Shown: positions 7,766-15,740 of the stretch, piece by piece
Numbering within the stretch: position 1 is the stretch's first letter
Layout of the letters: the number at the start of each line of letters is the position of its first letter
Assembly (NCBI GenBank): GCA_946567425.1
Contig: CAMNXF010000021.1
Location: 1-42,110, forward strand
Source: an uncultured Clostridia bacterium
GTDB lineage: Bacteria; Bacillota; Clostridia; Oscillospirales; Ruminococcaceae
DNA length: 42,110 bases
Direction of reading: 5' to 3'
Translations under genes and position numbers: made by a program
Notes under the pieces: generated by a model
Seen by the model: the letters and a program-made list of their open reading frames with translations, nothing else
What the model was told of the DNA's origin: nothing
The model's database searches: none

Positions 7766-8353
7766 ATGAAAGACTTTTTTGTGACAATGATACTTACGGC
7801 GGGGCTGTTGTTCTCGCTGGCGTTCGGGGCGTTTACGGTTTTTGCGGAGGGCTGCGGCAAGGTTCGCGGCGAAGTACTGCGGCTGCATATCCCCGCGAAT
7901 TCGGACAGCGAAGAGGATCAGGCAGTCAAACTCGAGCTGCGCGATTTTCTGCTCGCCGAATACGGGAACGAGCTTTCCTCCTGCGCCGACCTCGCCGCCG
8001 CCGAAGAACGCGTCCGCGGGCTGCTCCCAGAGATTGAGCGCCGCTGCTGCGGGTTTCTCCGCGAACGCGGATTCGGCTACGGTGCGAAAGCCGAGCTTGT
8101 AGATATGTATTTCACCACGCGGGAATACGACCGCCTTATCCTCCCCGCAGGCGAATACACGGCGCTCAGGATCACGCTCGGCGGCGGAGAGGGGCACAAC
8201 TGGTGGTGCGTAATATTTCCACAACTGTGTCTGCCCGCTGCCGCCGAGCCGCCAGACAACGCCGAAAGCGTTCTTGACGCGTTCGGCAAGCCGCAAAAGA
8301 TAACAGTAAAGTTTGCGGTCTATGAGTGGATTCAAGGGCTGTTTAAAAAGTAA
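7766..8353 (+). CDS. spoIIR: Stage II sporulation protein R
   Basis: Secreted forespore signalling protein that triggers processing of pro-sigma-E by SpoIIGA in the mother cell. The 195-residue product has an N-terminal signal/anchor segment (residues 6-27), then the family core LRLHIPANSDSEEDQAVKL, TTREYDRLILPAGEYTALR and the conserved NWWCVIFPQLCLP motif. AAAGGAG precedes the ATG at 7766. Monocistronic: a sigma-F-like promoter precedes it and an intrinsic terminator follows within 10 bases. It indicates that the organism can form endospores. Confidence 0.95.
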   Translation: MKDFFVTMILTAGLLFSLAFGAFTVFAEGCGKVRGEVLRLHIPANSDSEEDQAVKLELRDFLLAEYGNELSSCADLAAAEERVRGLLPEIERRCCGFLRERGFGYGAKAELVDMYFTTREYDRLILPAGEYTALRITLGGGEGHNWWCVIFPQLCLPAAAEPPDNAESVLDAFGKPQKITVKFAVYEWIQGLFKK

Positions 8354-8357
8354 AATA

Positions 8358-8393
8358 CTAAAAGCGCTGCTCCGCTATGGAACAGCGCTTTTT
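8358..8393 (+). terminator. Intrinsic terminator after spoIIR
   Basis: AAAGCGCTG (8361-8369) pairs with CAGCGCTTT (8383-8391) and is followed by a T run. The A run upstream makes it usable in both directions. Confidence 0.8.
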
Positions 8394-8438
8394 ATTGCAA
8401 ACGGACGCGTATGTGGCTTTAACGTCCGCGATTGCCAA

Positions 8439-9317
8439 TCAGAGTGTTTCTTTTGTCGGCTCAGCGTTTGATTTCTGGGCGAGAGTTACGGCGCCGCTTA
8501 CAAGGTTGACGGAGACGCAGTGCTTGTTCGCGCCGCCGAACGCGCCGTTCGTGCCCTTGCCGAGGTTCATAAACGAGCCGGGAGCATTGCCGAGATCCGT
8601 CTTAACGTAACCCGAAACGCCGTCAAACCGAATGTCAGCGCCGCTGTCAGTCGGCAGCGCGACCTTAACGCAGCCGCTCACCGCGCCGATCTTCAGATCG
8701 CCGTTCCACTCGTCGTAGCTCACGTCGACCGTACCCGAGGTCACGTTGATATCGCCCTCGCCGCACGCCCCGAAATACTCGGTCTTGCCCGAAACGGAGC
8801 ATATCAAAAACTTCTCTGCTTTAAACCCGGAAACGTTCACATTTCCCGAAACCGTGTTGATCTTGAGCAGTTTCGCGGAGTTTGCGGTCGGATTGCTTAC
8901 CGAAACGCTGCCCGACGCCGTCTTGATCTTCAGATTTTCAAAGAACGCGCGTACCTCGATATTGCCGGACGCTGTGCTCAGCGAGAAATTCTCCGCAGTC
9001 ACGTTCTTGTCGGTAATATTTACGCCACCGCTGGCGGTGTTTATCTTAAGCTCCCTGTACTGCTTCTTCGGCAGGCGGACCGTAATAACGTAGTCCTCCG
9101 AGGGCTTTTTCCCGAAAATGCTGAACGTCGCCTTTTCCTTAAGCGTAAGCCGCGTTCCGCAAAGCACCGCGCAGAACTCGGGTCTGTCGTCGGGATTATC
9201 GTACTCCGCGGTTATGTCCTCGTCATCTGTGGACAAAACCGTTATCTTCGCGCCGAGGGAGCATACCTCAACCTCGTCGATTTCGTTGCTGAATTTATAG
9301 ATCTGCTTGTCTGCCAT
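8439..9317 (-). CDS. DUF4097-family beta-repeat protein, no signal peptide
   Basis: 292 residues of short repeating strands with the recurring motif TASG/TVSG/AVSG (for example NTASGGVNI, STASGNIEV, KTASGSVSV, NTVSGNVNV), typical of DUF4097 right-handed beta-helix proteins often called putative adhesins. The N-terminus (ADKQIYKFSNEIDEVEV) has no signal peptide or membrane segment, unlike the larger relative at 9613-10926. AGGAG precedes the ATG at 9317. It is the last gene of the PadR-HAAS-DUF4097 group; the function of this family is not established, but the association with PadR and HAAS proteins is common. Confidence 0.82.
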   Translation of the reverse strand: MADKQIYKFSNEIDEVEVCSLGAKITVLSTDDEDITAEYDNPDDRPEFCAVLCGTRLTLKEKATFSIFGKKPSEDYVITVRLPKKQYRELKINTASGGVNITDKNVTAENFSLSTASGNIEVRAFFENLKIKTASGSVSVSNPTANSAKLLKINTVSGNVNVSGFKAEKFLICSVSGKTEYFGACGEGDINVTSGTVDVSYDEWNGDLKIGAVSGCVKVALPTDSGADIRFDGVSGYVKTDLGNAPGSFMNLGKGTNGAFGGANKHCVSVNLVSGAVTLAQKSNAEPTKETL

Positions 9318-9334
9318 AATTAAATCTCCTCTCG

Positions 9335-9500
9335 TTAATTAACCTTGATCTTCCTTAAAAGATTATTCGCAAAGCGCGGTGAAAATACTCTTTTCACTAC
9401 GATCGCCCGTTTTATGTCGTTTTCCGCCAAATCGGTAAAGCTGTGTCCTTTAGGCGTGCTGAAACTGTGACGTATACTGAAAAATTGCATTTTTTTCATC
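9335..9500 (-). pseudogene. Possible broken small ORF between the two DUF4097 genes
   Basis: An ATG at 9500, preceded by GAAAGG, opens a frame that stops after 16 codons. If one base is removed in the adjoining A7/T6 run, the frame continues for about 50 more codons (SIRHSFSTPKGHSFTDLAEN and beyond, basic C-terminus) to a TAA at 9335. The sequence could be a decayed small gene or simply spacer; no family is recognised. Confidence 0.22.
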
Positions 9501-9612
9501 TTAATCGCTACCTTTCGTAATTTATGTTAAAAGCAGAGACCGTTGGGAATTTGTTTGCTTTAACGGGCATAGTCGGGATTTTGGTGATATCGGTCTCCGC
9601 TTAATAACCTTG

Positions 9613-10926
9613 TTAAGCTGTCGCTGCCGTATCCTCGGATATCGGTACGGACGGTGCGGATGGCGCGGACGGGGCTGACGGCGCGGACGGGGCTGATGGC
9701 ACATCGGAACTGTCCGAGGCAACCGGAGCGGACGTGCTGTGTGCGCTCGAACTTCCGGACGTGACCGTCTTATCCTCGATTACGCTCCACGAATACTCGA
9801 TTTCGGGTTCCACGATAGCAACGCCGACGCTCATACTCGAAGAATTTACAATGCTTTCGCCGTTGGCACTGATCACGATACCCGTTATCGCGCCAAGCTC
9901 GTTGACGTTGTCGGGTCTGCCCTCAAACATCGTAGGCAAGGTATACGCGGACGTATTGCGGATATTGACCTTTCCGCTGCCCATGTCGATCTCAAAGCAG
10001 CTTTCACTGCCGTCGGCGTTTCCGAGAGATACATAATCATCGTCGCTGTATGTTTTCTTAACTCCGTAAGCATCAATATTTACGCTGCCCGAAGCCATGC
10101 TCATTTCGACTTCGCAGCCGTATTCATCGGGGAGATGCACCGTAAGGTTTCCGCTGCCCATGTCAAGTCCTCCCGTATATTGCGGCGAGTCTGCGTAAGC
10201 AATGCTGCCCTTGCCGCTGCCCATATCTATTGAACCGCTGCCCGAAAGACCGTTAAAGTTAAAATTGCCCGAACCGATATTGATCTCATAATTATTCGTC
10301 TGCATATTACTGATGACCGCATTTCCCGAGCCGAGATTTACACCGAAATAGCCTGCCGTATACTGTTCGCTCTTACTGAACTCAAACCTGCCTGAGCCGA
10401 TATCAATATGATTTTCCACCGCGTGCAGACCGTCGACCATAAGCGTACCCGAGCCGTGCTCTATATCCAGCGAATCGTATATCAGCTTGGGGAACGCGAT
10501 GACTACCTCCGCGCTCGGCGAACCGTGGAATATGTCCTCGTTCCAGAGTATCTGCCCGAAGTTGATTATATCACCGAATGTGATCTCAGGCGGGTGTATC
10601 TCCAGATCGAGAGTATTGTCGTCTCCGTCCGCCATTACCGAGATATTGTTTCCGCTTACGCGCAGATGAACAAACTCGTCCTCGCTTTGGATAACATACG
10701 CCTTTATACCCGAAGTGCGCAGATTTATTTTGGGCATGACCTCCGTAAGCGTCCATTCGCGAACGCCCGACACGGTTTCGTGAATATACTGATGTTCTTC
10801 ATAAGTGCCCGAATTAACCGCATAGTCATAATTATTGGTCTCAACGCCAAGTATCGCGGTGGAGATCCCGAAAAGAATATAGCTTACAAGGCAAATGGGA
10901 ATTGCCGAAATGAAAAGTTTTTTCAC
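9613..10926 (-). CDS. Membrane-anchored DUF4097-family protein with SAP-repeat tail
   Basis: 437 residues. Residues 3-27 form a single membrane/signal segment (LFISAIPICLVSYILFGIS). The body has many strands bearing the motif MGSG/IGSG/LGSGN, the DUF4097 beta-helix pattern, so an extracytoplasmic repeat domain is likely. The C-terminus is a low-complexity stretch with five tandem Ser-Ala-Pro units (9645-9703) that could span the wall. GTG start at 10926 with a near-perfect AAGGAGGTGATC Shine-Dalgarno. It follows the HAAS gene by 12 bases, so the two are co-transcribed. Role is inferred to be envelope-related; nothing more specific can be said. Confidence 0.8.
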   Translation of the reverse strand: MKKLFISAIPICLVSYILFGISTAILGVETNNYDYAVNSGTYEEHQYIHETVSGVREWTLTEVMPKINLRTSGIKAYVIQSEDEFVHLRVSGNNISVMADGDDNTLDLEIHPPEITFGDIINFGQILWNEDIFHGSPSAEVVIAFPKLIYDSLDIEHGSGTLMVDGLHAVENHIDIGSGRFEFSKSEQYTAGYFGVNLGSGNAVISNMQTNNYEINIGSGNFNFNGLSGSGSIDMGSGKGSIAYADSPQYTGGLDMGSGNLTVHLPDEYGCEVEMSMASGSVNIDAYGVKKTYSDDDYVSLGNADGSESCFEIDMGSGKVNIRNTSAYTLPTMFEGRPDNVNELGAITGIVISANGESIVNSSSMSVGVAIVEPEIEYSWSVIEDKTVTSGSSSAHSTSAPVASDSSDVPSAPSAPSAPSAPSAPSVPISEDTAATA

Positions 10927-10938
10927 GAGATCACCTCC

Positions 10939-12207
10939 TTAAAGATCGTATATCGCGCGGATATGCATATTGATGATGAACTTGAACAGGTTGATGAACA
11001 CTCTCACCAGCATAATTCCGATATTCACAAGAATTACTACAAGCGCGAGATGACCTATAGTCACGAACACTCTGCTGAGGAAGTAAAACTCATGATAACT
11101 GCCCATGCCGAAGACCGCCGTGAACGCTTCCCCGATAAGCTCCAGAGCTCCTCCAAAGAAGCCGCCGATTATCAGACCGCCGAACGCAGGAACCAACCAG
11201 CTCCACACAAAGCAGTCCAGCACCAACGCCAGAATAAACTTTCCGACGTTTATGTTGACTTTCATATCGGACGCGTCGATCATCTTGTAACCATTGCCGC
11301 TTGTTTTCGCCTTTTTGTACTGCGGCGGAATAGTACCGGCACGGTTGCTGTTCACGTTTTCGCGGAAGCTGTCGTTCGGTCTCGGAACGCCGTCGGCTTG
11401 TCTCGCCGCGTTTTCGGCTTGACGCGCCGCGTGCTGCGCCTGCTGACGCTCGTGTTCGTCCTTAGCCTTGCGCATTGCCTCCGCAGCCGAATGACCCGCG
11501 GTCTTCACCGCCTCGGCAGCGGACTTGCCCGCGCCTACCACCGCGTCCTTAACACCGCTCTGCCCGAACGCGTCCGCAAGCGCCTGACCCGTTATCTTTG
11601 CAGCGTCGAGCGCCGCTCTGCCCGCGTTTGAGAACGCTCCGGCCACCGTTTGTCCGCCCGCCGCCGAAACGCCCGCGCCGCCCTGTGCATAACTGTATGA
11701 GCCGCCCATTCCGTTAGAATTGACATCAGCATTTCCACCAACGCCGCTATTAAAACCAATATCAGGATTACCGCTATAGTTATTGCCGTTGCCATTGTTG
11801 CCACCGCCGTTTATCGAATTTGCCGCGTTGGGATATATCTCCTCCGAAAGATGCTCGGGAGTGTACGAACGAACACAATCGGAGTTCGCAGCCTCTCTGC
11901 CTTTCAGCAGCGACAGGTCGGCGGGAACGCTCCGCCCCGGCTTCGTAAGGCTTACGCCCTTTTTGTGCTCCACGTCGCGCGCTACAATGCTGTTTATCCG
12001 AGAACTTTCGAGGTTAAGGTAGCTCCGCGCGATCTCCTTGACGTCGCCCAGTCTCTCGGCAGTCTCCTCCTCGGAAATGCCCTGCATCGCGCTGTCCGCG
12101 AAATGCTCCTCAAAGTCCGCGAAAATATCCTCAGTGTCCTCTATGCCTATTCTGCTCAGCTCCCTATCGAGCTGCTCAAGAAATTCTTTCTTGTTTTTCG
12201 CTTTCAT
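10939..12207 (-). CDS. HAAS/DUF1700 domain membrane protein
   Basis: 422 residues. The N-terminal 65 residues (KKEFLEQLDRELSRIG, DIFADFEEHF, EEETAERLGDVKEIARSYL) match the HAAS/DUF1700 domain that typically accompanies PadR regulators. A long low-complexity Ala/Gly/Asn and Ala/Gln-rich linker (about residues 120-290) follows, then three or four transmembrane segments in the last 110 residues. The start overlaps the 3' end of the PadR gene by 32 bp; ATG at 12207 is preferred over an adjacent GTG at 12210 because AAAGGGGA lies upstream at suitable spacing. Probably senses or relays an envelope signal with the PadR regulator; that role is inference from gene association. Confidence 0.85.
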   Translation of the reverse strand: MKAKNKKEFLEQLDRELSRIGIEDTEDIFADFEEHFADSAMQGISEEETAERLGDVKEIARSYLNLESSRINSIVARDVEHKKGVSLTKPGRSVPADLSLLKGREAANSDCVRSYTPEHLSEEIYPNAANSINGGGNNGNGNNYSGNPDIGFNSGVGGNADVNSNGMGGSYSYAQGGAGVSAAGGQTVAGAFSNAGRAALDAAKITGQALADAFGQSGVKDAVVGAGKSAAEAVKTAGHSAAEAMRKAKDEHERQQAQHAARQAENAARQADGVPRPNDSFRENVNSNRAGTIPPQYKKAKTSGNGYKMIDASDMKVNINVGKFILALVLDCFVWSWLVPAFGGLIIGGFFGGALELIGEAFTAVFGMGSYHEFYFLSRVFVTIGHLALVVILVNIGIMLVRVFINLFKFIINMHIRAIYDL

Positions 12208-12526
12208 CACTGCCGAAATCCCCTTTCAAAAGCTCGTTTATACTGCTTGTGAATTCATACCATTCGTCGGCAAGCCTTGTAAGCTCCTCGTTCCCGACAC
12301 CGGTGATCTTATAGTATTTCCTCGGAGGTCCCTCCGTCGACTCGACGATGTAGCTTTCAATAAGCCCCCCGTCCTTAAGCCGCTTCATCAGCGGGTAGAT
12401 CGTGCCCTCCGTTATCTCCATGCACCTTGATATGCGGTTGACAAGCTCGTAGCCGTAGCAATCTCCACGGCTTACCACGGAGAGCGCGCACAACTCCAGC
12501 GTTCCTCTTTTCAATTGAGAATTCAT
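12176..12526 (-). CDS. PadR family transcriptional regulator
   Basis: 116-residue winged-helix repressor of the PadR family: QLKRGTLELCALSVV at the start, YGYELVNRIS, the wing-associated EGTIYPLMKRLKDGGLI and PPRKYYKIT. The ATG at 12526 has AAGGAG nine bases upstream, so the longer frame beginning at 12595 is rejected. It heads an operon with a HAAS protein and two DUF4097 proteins. PadR proteins commonly repress their own operon, and the promoter at 12688-12716 is flanked by TACCTTG/TACTTTG half-site-like repeats, consistent with autorepression. Confidence 0.93.
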   Translation of the reverse strand: MNSQLKRGTLELCALSVVSRGDCYGYELVNRISRCMEITEGTIYPLMKRLKDGGLIESYIVESTEGPPRKYYKITGVGNEELTRLADEWYEFTSSINELLKGDFGSDESEKQERIS

Positions 12527-12687
12527 TCTTTCACGCTCCTTACAGTCCAAAGCTCCTGCTGCGGACTTTCCGGCGGTGCCACTCCCGCGGATCAATTACT
12601 GTTTAATATTTTATTTTTTGCTCCGCAAGCTACTTTGCGTCACATAATAGCTGCTTTAAAAAAATAAGACTTTTTCTGTCTGTTATT

Positions 12688-12716
12688 ATTCTACCACAAA
12701 GTATTCTGTTTTGCAA
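12688..12716 (-). promoter_or_regulatory. Promoter of the padR operon
   Basis: Minus-strand TTGCAA (12716-12711), 17-base spacer, TAGAAT (12693-12688). Two direct TAC(C/T)TTG elements lie at and around the -35 region and may be operator half-sites. Confidence 0.6.
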
Positions 12717-12725
12717 GGTACTAAA

Positions 12726-12765
12726 TAGACAAATAATCCTTGAAATTTCAAGAACTATTTGTCTA
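12726..12765. repeat. 40-bp two-part palindrome at the left edge of the structured array
   Basis: TAGACAAATA (12726-12735) pairs with TATTTGTCTA (12756-12765), enclosing the perfect 14-bp palindrome CTTGAAATTTCAAG (12739-12752). It is AT-rich, unlike the GC-rich palindromes that follow, and could be an operator or a bidirectional terminator for the padR side. Confidence 0.7.
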
Positions 12766-12776
12766 TATTGCACAAT

Positions 12777-13150
12777 CGCACTGCAAATGCCGCATCGCAA
12801 TGCGGTCTCGCAGTGCGGCTTGTCCGCAATTCGCGAAGCGAATTCGCCGCAAAAGCGGCGGGTTCCGCGTCAGCGGAAACGCGGACAAGCCGCGGCTTTT
12901 TCGAGTGCGCCCCTAGGCGAACACCGCCGCAGGCGGTGCGAACCGTAGGGGCGCGCGAGAAAAAGCCCTCCGTGACGCTGCGTTTGTCCACGCTCCCTCC
13001 GCTTTGTGCCCAAGCACGGCGAGCGTTTTTTCCCGCCCCACTCGTTTCGCTCGGGGGCACTCAAAAACGCTGTGTCGCGCAGACGTTTTGCGCAAGCGCA
13101 AAACCTGCCGACTGCGTCGGCGCGCCGCTGACGCGGCAGTCTGCGCGACA
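12777..13150. repeat. Array of nested GC-rich palindromes with two cloverleaf-like units
   Basis: The 650-base gap between padR and the next gene is filled by consecutive foldback units. Unit 1 (12777-12817) has 8-bp arms around a 6-bp hairpin. Unit 2 (12815-12893) has 13-bp perfect arms enclosing three hairpins of 7, 6 and 6 bp with loops GAA, AAAA and GTCA. Unit 3 (12894-12967) has 22-base arms with four central mismatches around a 7-bp hairpin. Unit 4 (13022-13071) has 9-bp arms around a short GCCCC/GGGGC stem. Unit 5 (13073-13150) has 12-bp perfect arms enclosing hairpins of 8, 5 and 5 bp. Open frames here on both strands are by-products of the high GC and repetition. It may be a structured RNA, a cruciform-forming DNA site or palindromic elements inserted within one another. 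Confidence 0.8.
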
Positions 13151-13175
13151 CGCTCCCGAAGATCGGCAGCGTTGC

Positions 13176-14108
13176 TTAATCGTTGTATAGCCTGTTAAGC
13201 TCGTTGCTCGTATAAACCGCCTTGTTGTAATTCACGGTAAGCTGAGTGCAGCCGTCGAACGCGCCACGCTCAATCTCCATTACGGTGTCGGGGATATCCA
13301 GCGTTTTCAGTCCCGTGCAGTCAAGAAATGCGTATTCCTCGATCTCCCGAACGCTGTTCGGGACGGTGTAGCTGTCCGCGTCGATCTTACAGGGATAGCA
13401 GTACAGCTTTGTAACGCTCTTATCAAACAGAACGCCGTCTACCTCGCAGTAATCGCGGTTATTTGCGTCGACTTCAACGCGCTCCAGAGACGGATTGCTG
13501 AACGCTCCGTCACCGATATCGTCAATACTCGGCGGAACATAAATTCCCCTTAAAGCCGTGCCGCCGAACGCCCTGTCGCCGATCTCACTGACACCGTCGT
13601 AAATGGTCACCATACGCAGTTCGGAGCAGTTGTAAAACGCTTCGTCTCCGATATCCTCAACGCATCCCGGAATAGTCACGCTCGTAAGCCCCGCGCAGCC
13701 GCGAAACGCGCCGTCTCCTATCTCGACGACGGTCTTTCCGCCGATCTGTTCGGGAATGACGACCTCGCCGCCCTCACCGAGGTACTTCACGATCTCCACG
13801 CCGCCGTCCTCATTTTTAACGCTGAATTGCTCGTCCGAGACGTTCTGCTGAGCAGCATTTGTCGACGAGCCGTCCGTCGAGTTTTCGCTGACTGGCTCAG
13901 AATTATCCGTTCCCGTGCTGCCGTCGGACGAGCCTGAGCCGCCGCCCGAATTTTCCGCTCCCGACGAAACGGGAGCGCTCTCACTATCAGAGCCGCCCGT
14001 ACTGTTCTCCGAACTGCCGGTTCCGCTATCCGAGCCGCCGGTGCAACCCGACATCGTCAACGCTGCCGCGGCAGCCAGTGCCGCAATAATTATCCATTGG
14101 TTTCTCAT
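13176..14108 (-). CDS. BspA-type leucine-rich repeat lipoprotein
   Basis: 310 residues. Signal peptide with lipobox LTMSGC (Cys22), then a Ser/Gly/Asn-rich linker to about residue 95, then LRR_5/BspA repeats of about 23 residues (IGDGAFRGCAGLTSVTIP, IGDEAFYNCSELRMVTI, IEEYAFLDCTGLKTLDIP). GGGGAG precedes the ATG at 14108. Proteins of this kind are anchored to the outer face of the membrane and are thought to act in surface or ligand contacts; no specific ligand is inferred. The nested palindrome array begins 26 bases past its stop and could affect its mRNA 3' end. Confidence 0.88.
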   Translation of the reverse strand: MRNQWIIIAALAAAAALTMSGCTGGSDSGTGSSENSTGGSDSESAPVSSGAENSGGGSGSSDGSTGTDNSEPVSENSTDGSSTNAAQQNVSDEQFSVKNEDGGVEIVKYLGEGGEVVIPEQIGGKTVVEIGDGAFRGCAGLTSVTIPGCVEDIGDEAFYNCSELRMVTIYDGVSEIGDRAFGGTALRGIYVPPSIDDIGDGAFSNPSLERVEVDANNRDYCEVDGVLFDKSVTKLYCYPCKIDADSYTVPNSVREIEEYAFLDCTGLKTLDIPDTVMEIERGAFDGCTQLTVNYNKAVYTSNELNRLYND

Positions 14109-14169
14109 AAAATCAACTCCCCGTAAATTTAATAATTTAGCTTATTATGCGTTGATTTTTTAAGAATAT

Positions 14170-14628
14170 TTATCTGTTCCGCTCTTTAAGCGCGCGCTCA
14201 ATCTCGCGTCCCGCGTCGCGCTTTGCCATATCCTGACGCTTGTCGTGGAGCTTTTTGCCCTTGCACAAGCCCACCTGAACCTTTACCCTGCTGTCTTTAA
14301 AATACATCGACACGGGTATCAGTGTATAGCCGCCCTGCTTAACCTGCCCGAAAAGCTTCATTATCTCCTGCTTGTGCAGCAGCAACTTGCGCACCCTGTA
14401 CGGGTCACGGTTGAAAATGTTTCCCTTTTCATACGGCGCGATGTGCATTCCGCGAATAAACGCCTCGCCGTTGTCGATAGATATCCACGAATCCTTTAGA
14501 TTAACGCCGCCTGCGCGGATCGACTTTACCTCCGTGCCAAATAGCTCGATCCCCGCCTCGTAGCTCTCTATAATAAAGTATTCGTGCCTTACTTGTCTGT
14601 TTTCCGTGATAGTTTTGGTATTGCTCAT
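14170..14628 (-). CDS. smpB: SsrA-binding protein SmpB
   Basis: 152-residue RNA-binding partner of tmRNA in trans-translation, which rescues stalled ribosomes. It shows the conserved [24 protein letters not shown] start, the [11 protein letters not shown] segment, LLLHKQEI and the basic tail [32 protein letters not shown] lies seven bases before the ATG at 14628. No tmRNA gene was recognised next to it. Confidence 0.97.
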   Translation of the reverse strand: MSNTKTITENRQVRHEYFIIESYEAGIELFGTEVKSIRAGGVNLKDSWISIDNGEAFIRGMHIAPYEKGNIFNRDPYRVRKLLLHKQEIMKLFGQVKQGGYTLIPVSMYFKDSRVKVQVGLCKGKKLHDKRQDMAKRDAGREIERALKERNR

Positions 14629-14786
14629 TTCGTCTCCTTATAAATTAAAAGGCAAAGCCCATGCCGCCGTCTTTTTCCGGCACCTTTCCCCGTTCCCCGC
14701 ATTTTTAGAAAACATCGCCGATTATTATTATAGCACAACATTTTTCATTTTACAAGAGGAAATTTTACATTTCTTACAATCCACAC

Positions 14787-14815
14787 TTGACTTTTTCGGA
14801 ATAATATGTTAAAAT
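14787..14815 (+). promoter_or_regulatory. Promoter of the receiver-domain gene
   Basis: TTGACT (14787-14792), 17 bases, TAAAAT (14810-14815), leaving a leader of about 65 bases. The rest of 14629-14886 is AT-rich spacer with no other signal that I can support. Confidence 0.65.
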
Positions 14816-14886
14816 ATATAATATAGAAAAACTTCAAACCTCTTTTTGGGCTTATTGCATTTATCTTAATTTTATGGAGGTCAATA

Positions 14887-15318
14887 ATGGCAGAGAAAAA
14901 CACTATTTTGATCGTTGATGATTATGAGTTCAACAGGCTTATGCTCAGCGATATGTTTTCCGACAAGAACATTATTGAGGCGGAGAACGGCTTTAAGGCT
15001 ATTGAAGAGTACGAGAAACACAAGGACGAGATTTGCTGTGTGCTCTCCGATATTATGATGCCTGTGCTGGACGGGTTCGGGCTGCTGGATTACTTTAACA
15101 AAAACAGATATGTCGAAGTCGTGCCGGTGTTCATTATCAGCGCCGACACATCCGCGAAGTCGCTTTCGCGCGCGTTTGATCTCGGAGCAGAGGATGTTAT
15201 TTCCAAGCCGTTCAATATAAACTTCGTAAAGAGACGTATCAATAACATAATCGAGCTGTACAAGCTGCGCGAGTTGCTTAACAAGGACGATGACGACATC
15301 GACGGCGATTTTGTTTAA
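14887..15318 (+). CDS. Stand-alone response regulator receiver protein
   Basis: 143 residues comprising one CheY-like receiver domain and a short acidic tail, with no output domain. The acidic pocket is Asp11/Asp12, the phosphoacceptor is Asp55 in VLSDIMMP, followed by the switch residue region FIISAD and the conserved Lys in ISKPF near residue 107. Such proteins relay phosphate to or from other two-component proteins. No kinase is adjacent. GGAGG lies before the ATG at 14887. It has its own promoter and terminator, so is probably monocistronic. Confidence 0.9.
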   Translation: MAEKNTILIVDDYEFNRLMLSDMFSDKNIIEAENGFKAIEEYEKHKDEICCVLSDIMMPVLDGFGLLDYFNKNRYVEVVPVFIISADTSAKSLSRAFDLGAEDVISKPFNINFVKRRINNIIELYKLRELLNKDDDDIDGDFV

Positions 15319-15335
15319 ATCACTTGATTACTTAA

Positions 15336-15368
15336 CAAAAGTGTTCTCCCGTGTGTGAACACTTTTTC
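15336..15368 (+). terminator. Intrinsic terminator after the receiver gene
   Basis: AAAAGTGTTC (15337-15346) pairs perfectly with GAACACTTTT (15357-15366), followed by further Ts. Confidence 0.85.
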
Positions 15369-15479
15369 TTTTTCGGGAACTGCAATAAATGTTTTATCGC
15401 CATAATCCGCAAATTCTTTGTCGAAAAAGCCTGTTTTTTGCTCAAAGTGACGATTTTTTGCAAGAAACTCAAAAATCAC

Positions 15480-15508
15480 TTGCAAAAAAAACTTCACTGT
15501 GATATAAT
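15480..15508 (+). promoter_or_regulatory. Promoter upstream of the aminotransferase and MITE
   Basis: TTGCAA (15480-15485), 17 bases, TATAAT (15503-15508). Transcription would start near 15515, about 15 bases before the foldback element, placing that element inside the mRNA leader of the aminotransferase. Confidence 0.7.
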
Positions 15509-15529
15509 GTACTGTGGAAATAAACTATA

Positions 15530-15716
15530 AGAGCTTGTTCAGTATCTCGAAATGCGCCGAATGTGCCTGCGTTTTGATGCAGAACAAGGCGATTTTTCGC
15601 CGACATACTTTATGTACGCATTATCCGCTTCGCGGAAACGCTTCAAGAAAAATCAACGAAGTTATGTGCCAGAAAGCGGGTGCAGGCGGCGTGTTGAGAG
15701 ATGCTGAACAGGCTCT
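15530..15716. mobile_element. MITE-like foldback element, 187 bp
   Basis: Terminal inverted repeats of 19 bp, 15530-15548 and 15698-15716, match at 17 positions, and weaker complementarity (CGCCG, CTGC, GATTTTTC blocks) extends some 70 bases inwards. The centre holds short hairpins such as TCCGC-TTC-GCGGA. It has no coding capacity. A target duplication is not evident. It lies between a good promoter and the aminotransferase start. Confidence 0.7.
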
Positions 15717-15740
15717 AACATCAGAAAGGAATTTTTGATT

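Noticed and set aside
7730..8335. Long ORFs antisense to or in other frames of spoIIR
   Set aside because: They are shadows of a high-GC coding gene; spoIIR has the promoter, ribosome binding site and family motifs.
12815..12893. Cloverleaf shape suggesting a tRNA
   Set aside because: Arm lengths and loops do not fit: 3-4 base loops, no TTCRA-type T loop, no 7-base anticodon loop and a 13-bp closing stem.
12755..13198. Several GC-rich ORFs of 60-143 codons on both strands
   Set aside because: They cross perfect palindromes, are Arg/Ala/Cys-rich, overlap each other in many frames and lack ribosome binding sites. The region is better explained as structured non-coding DNA.
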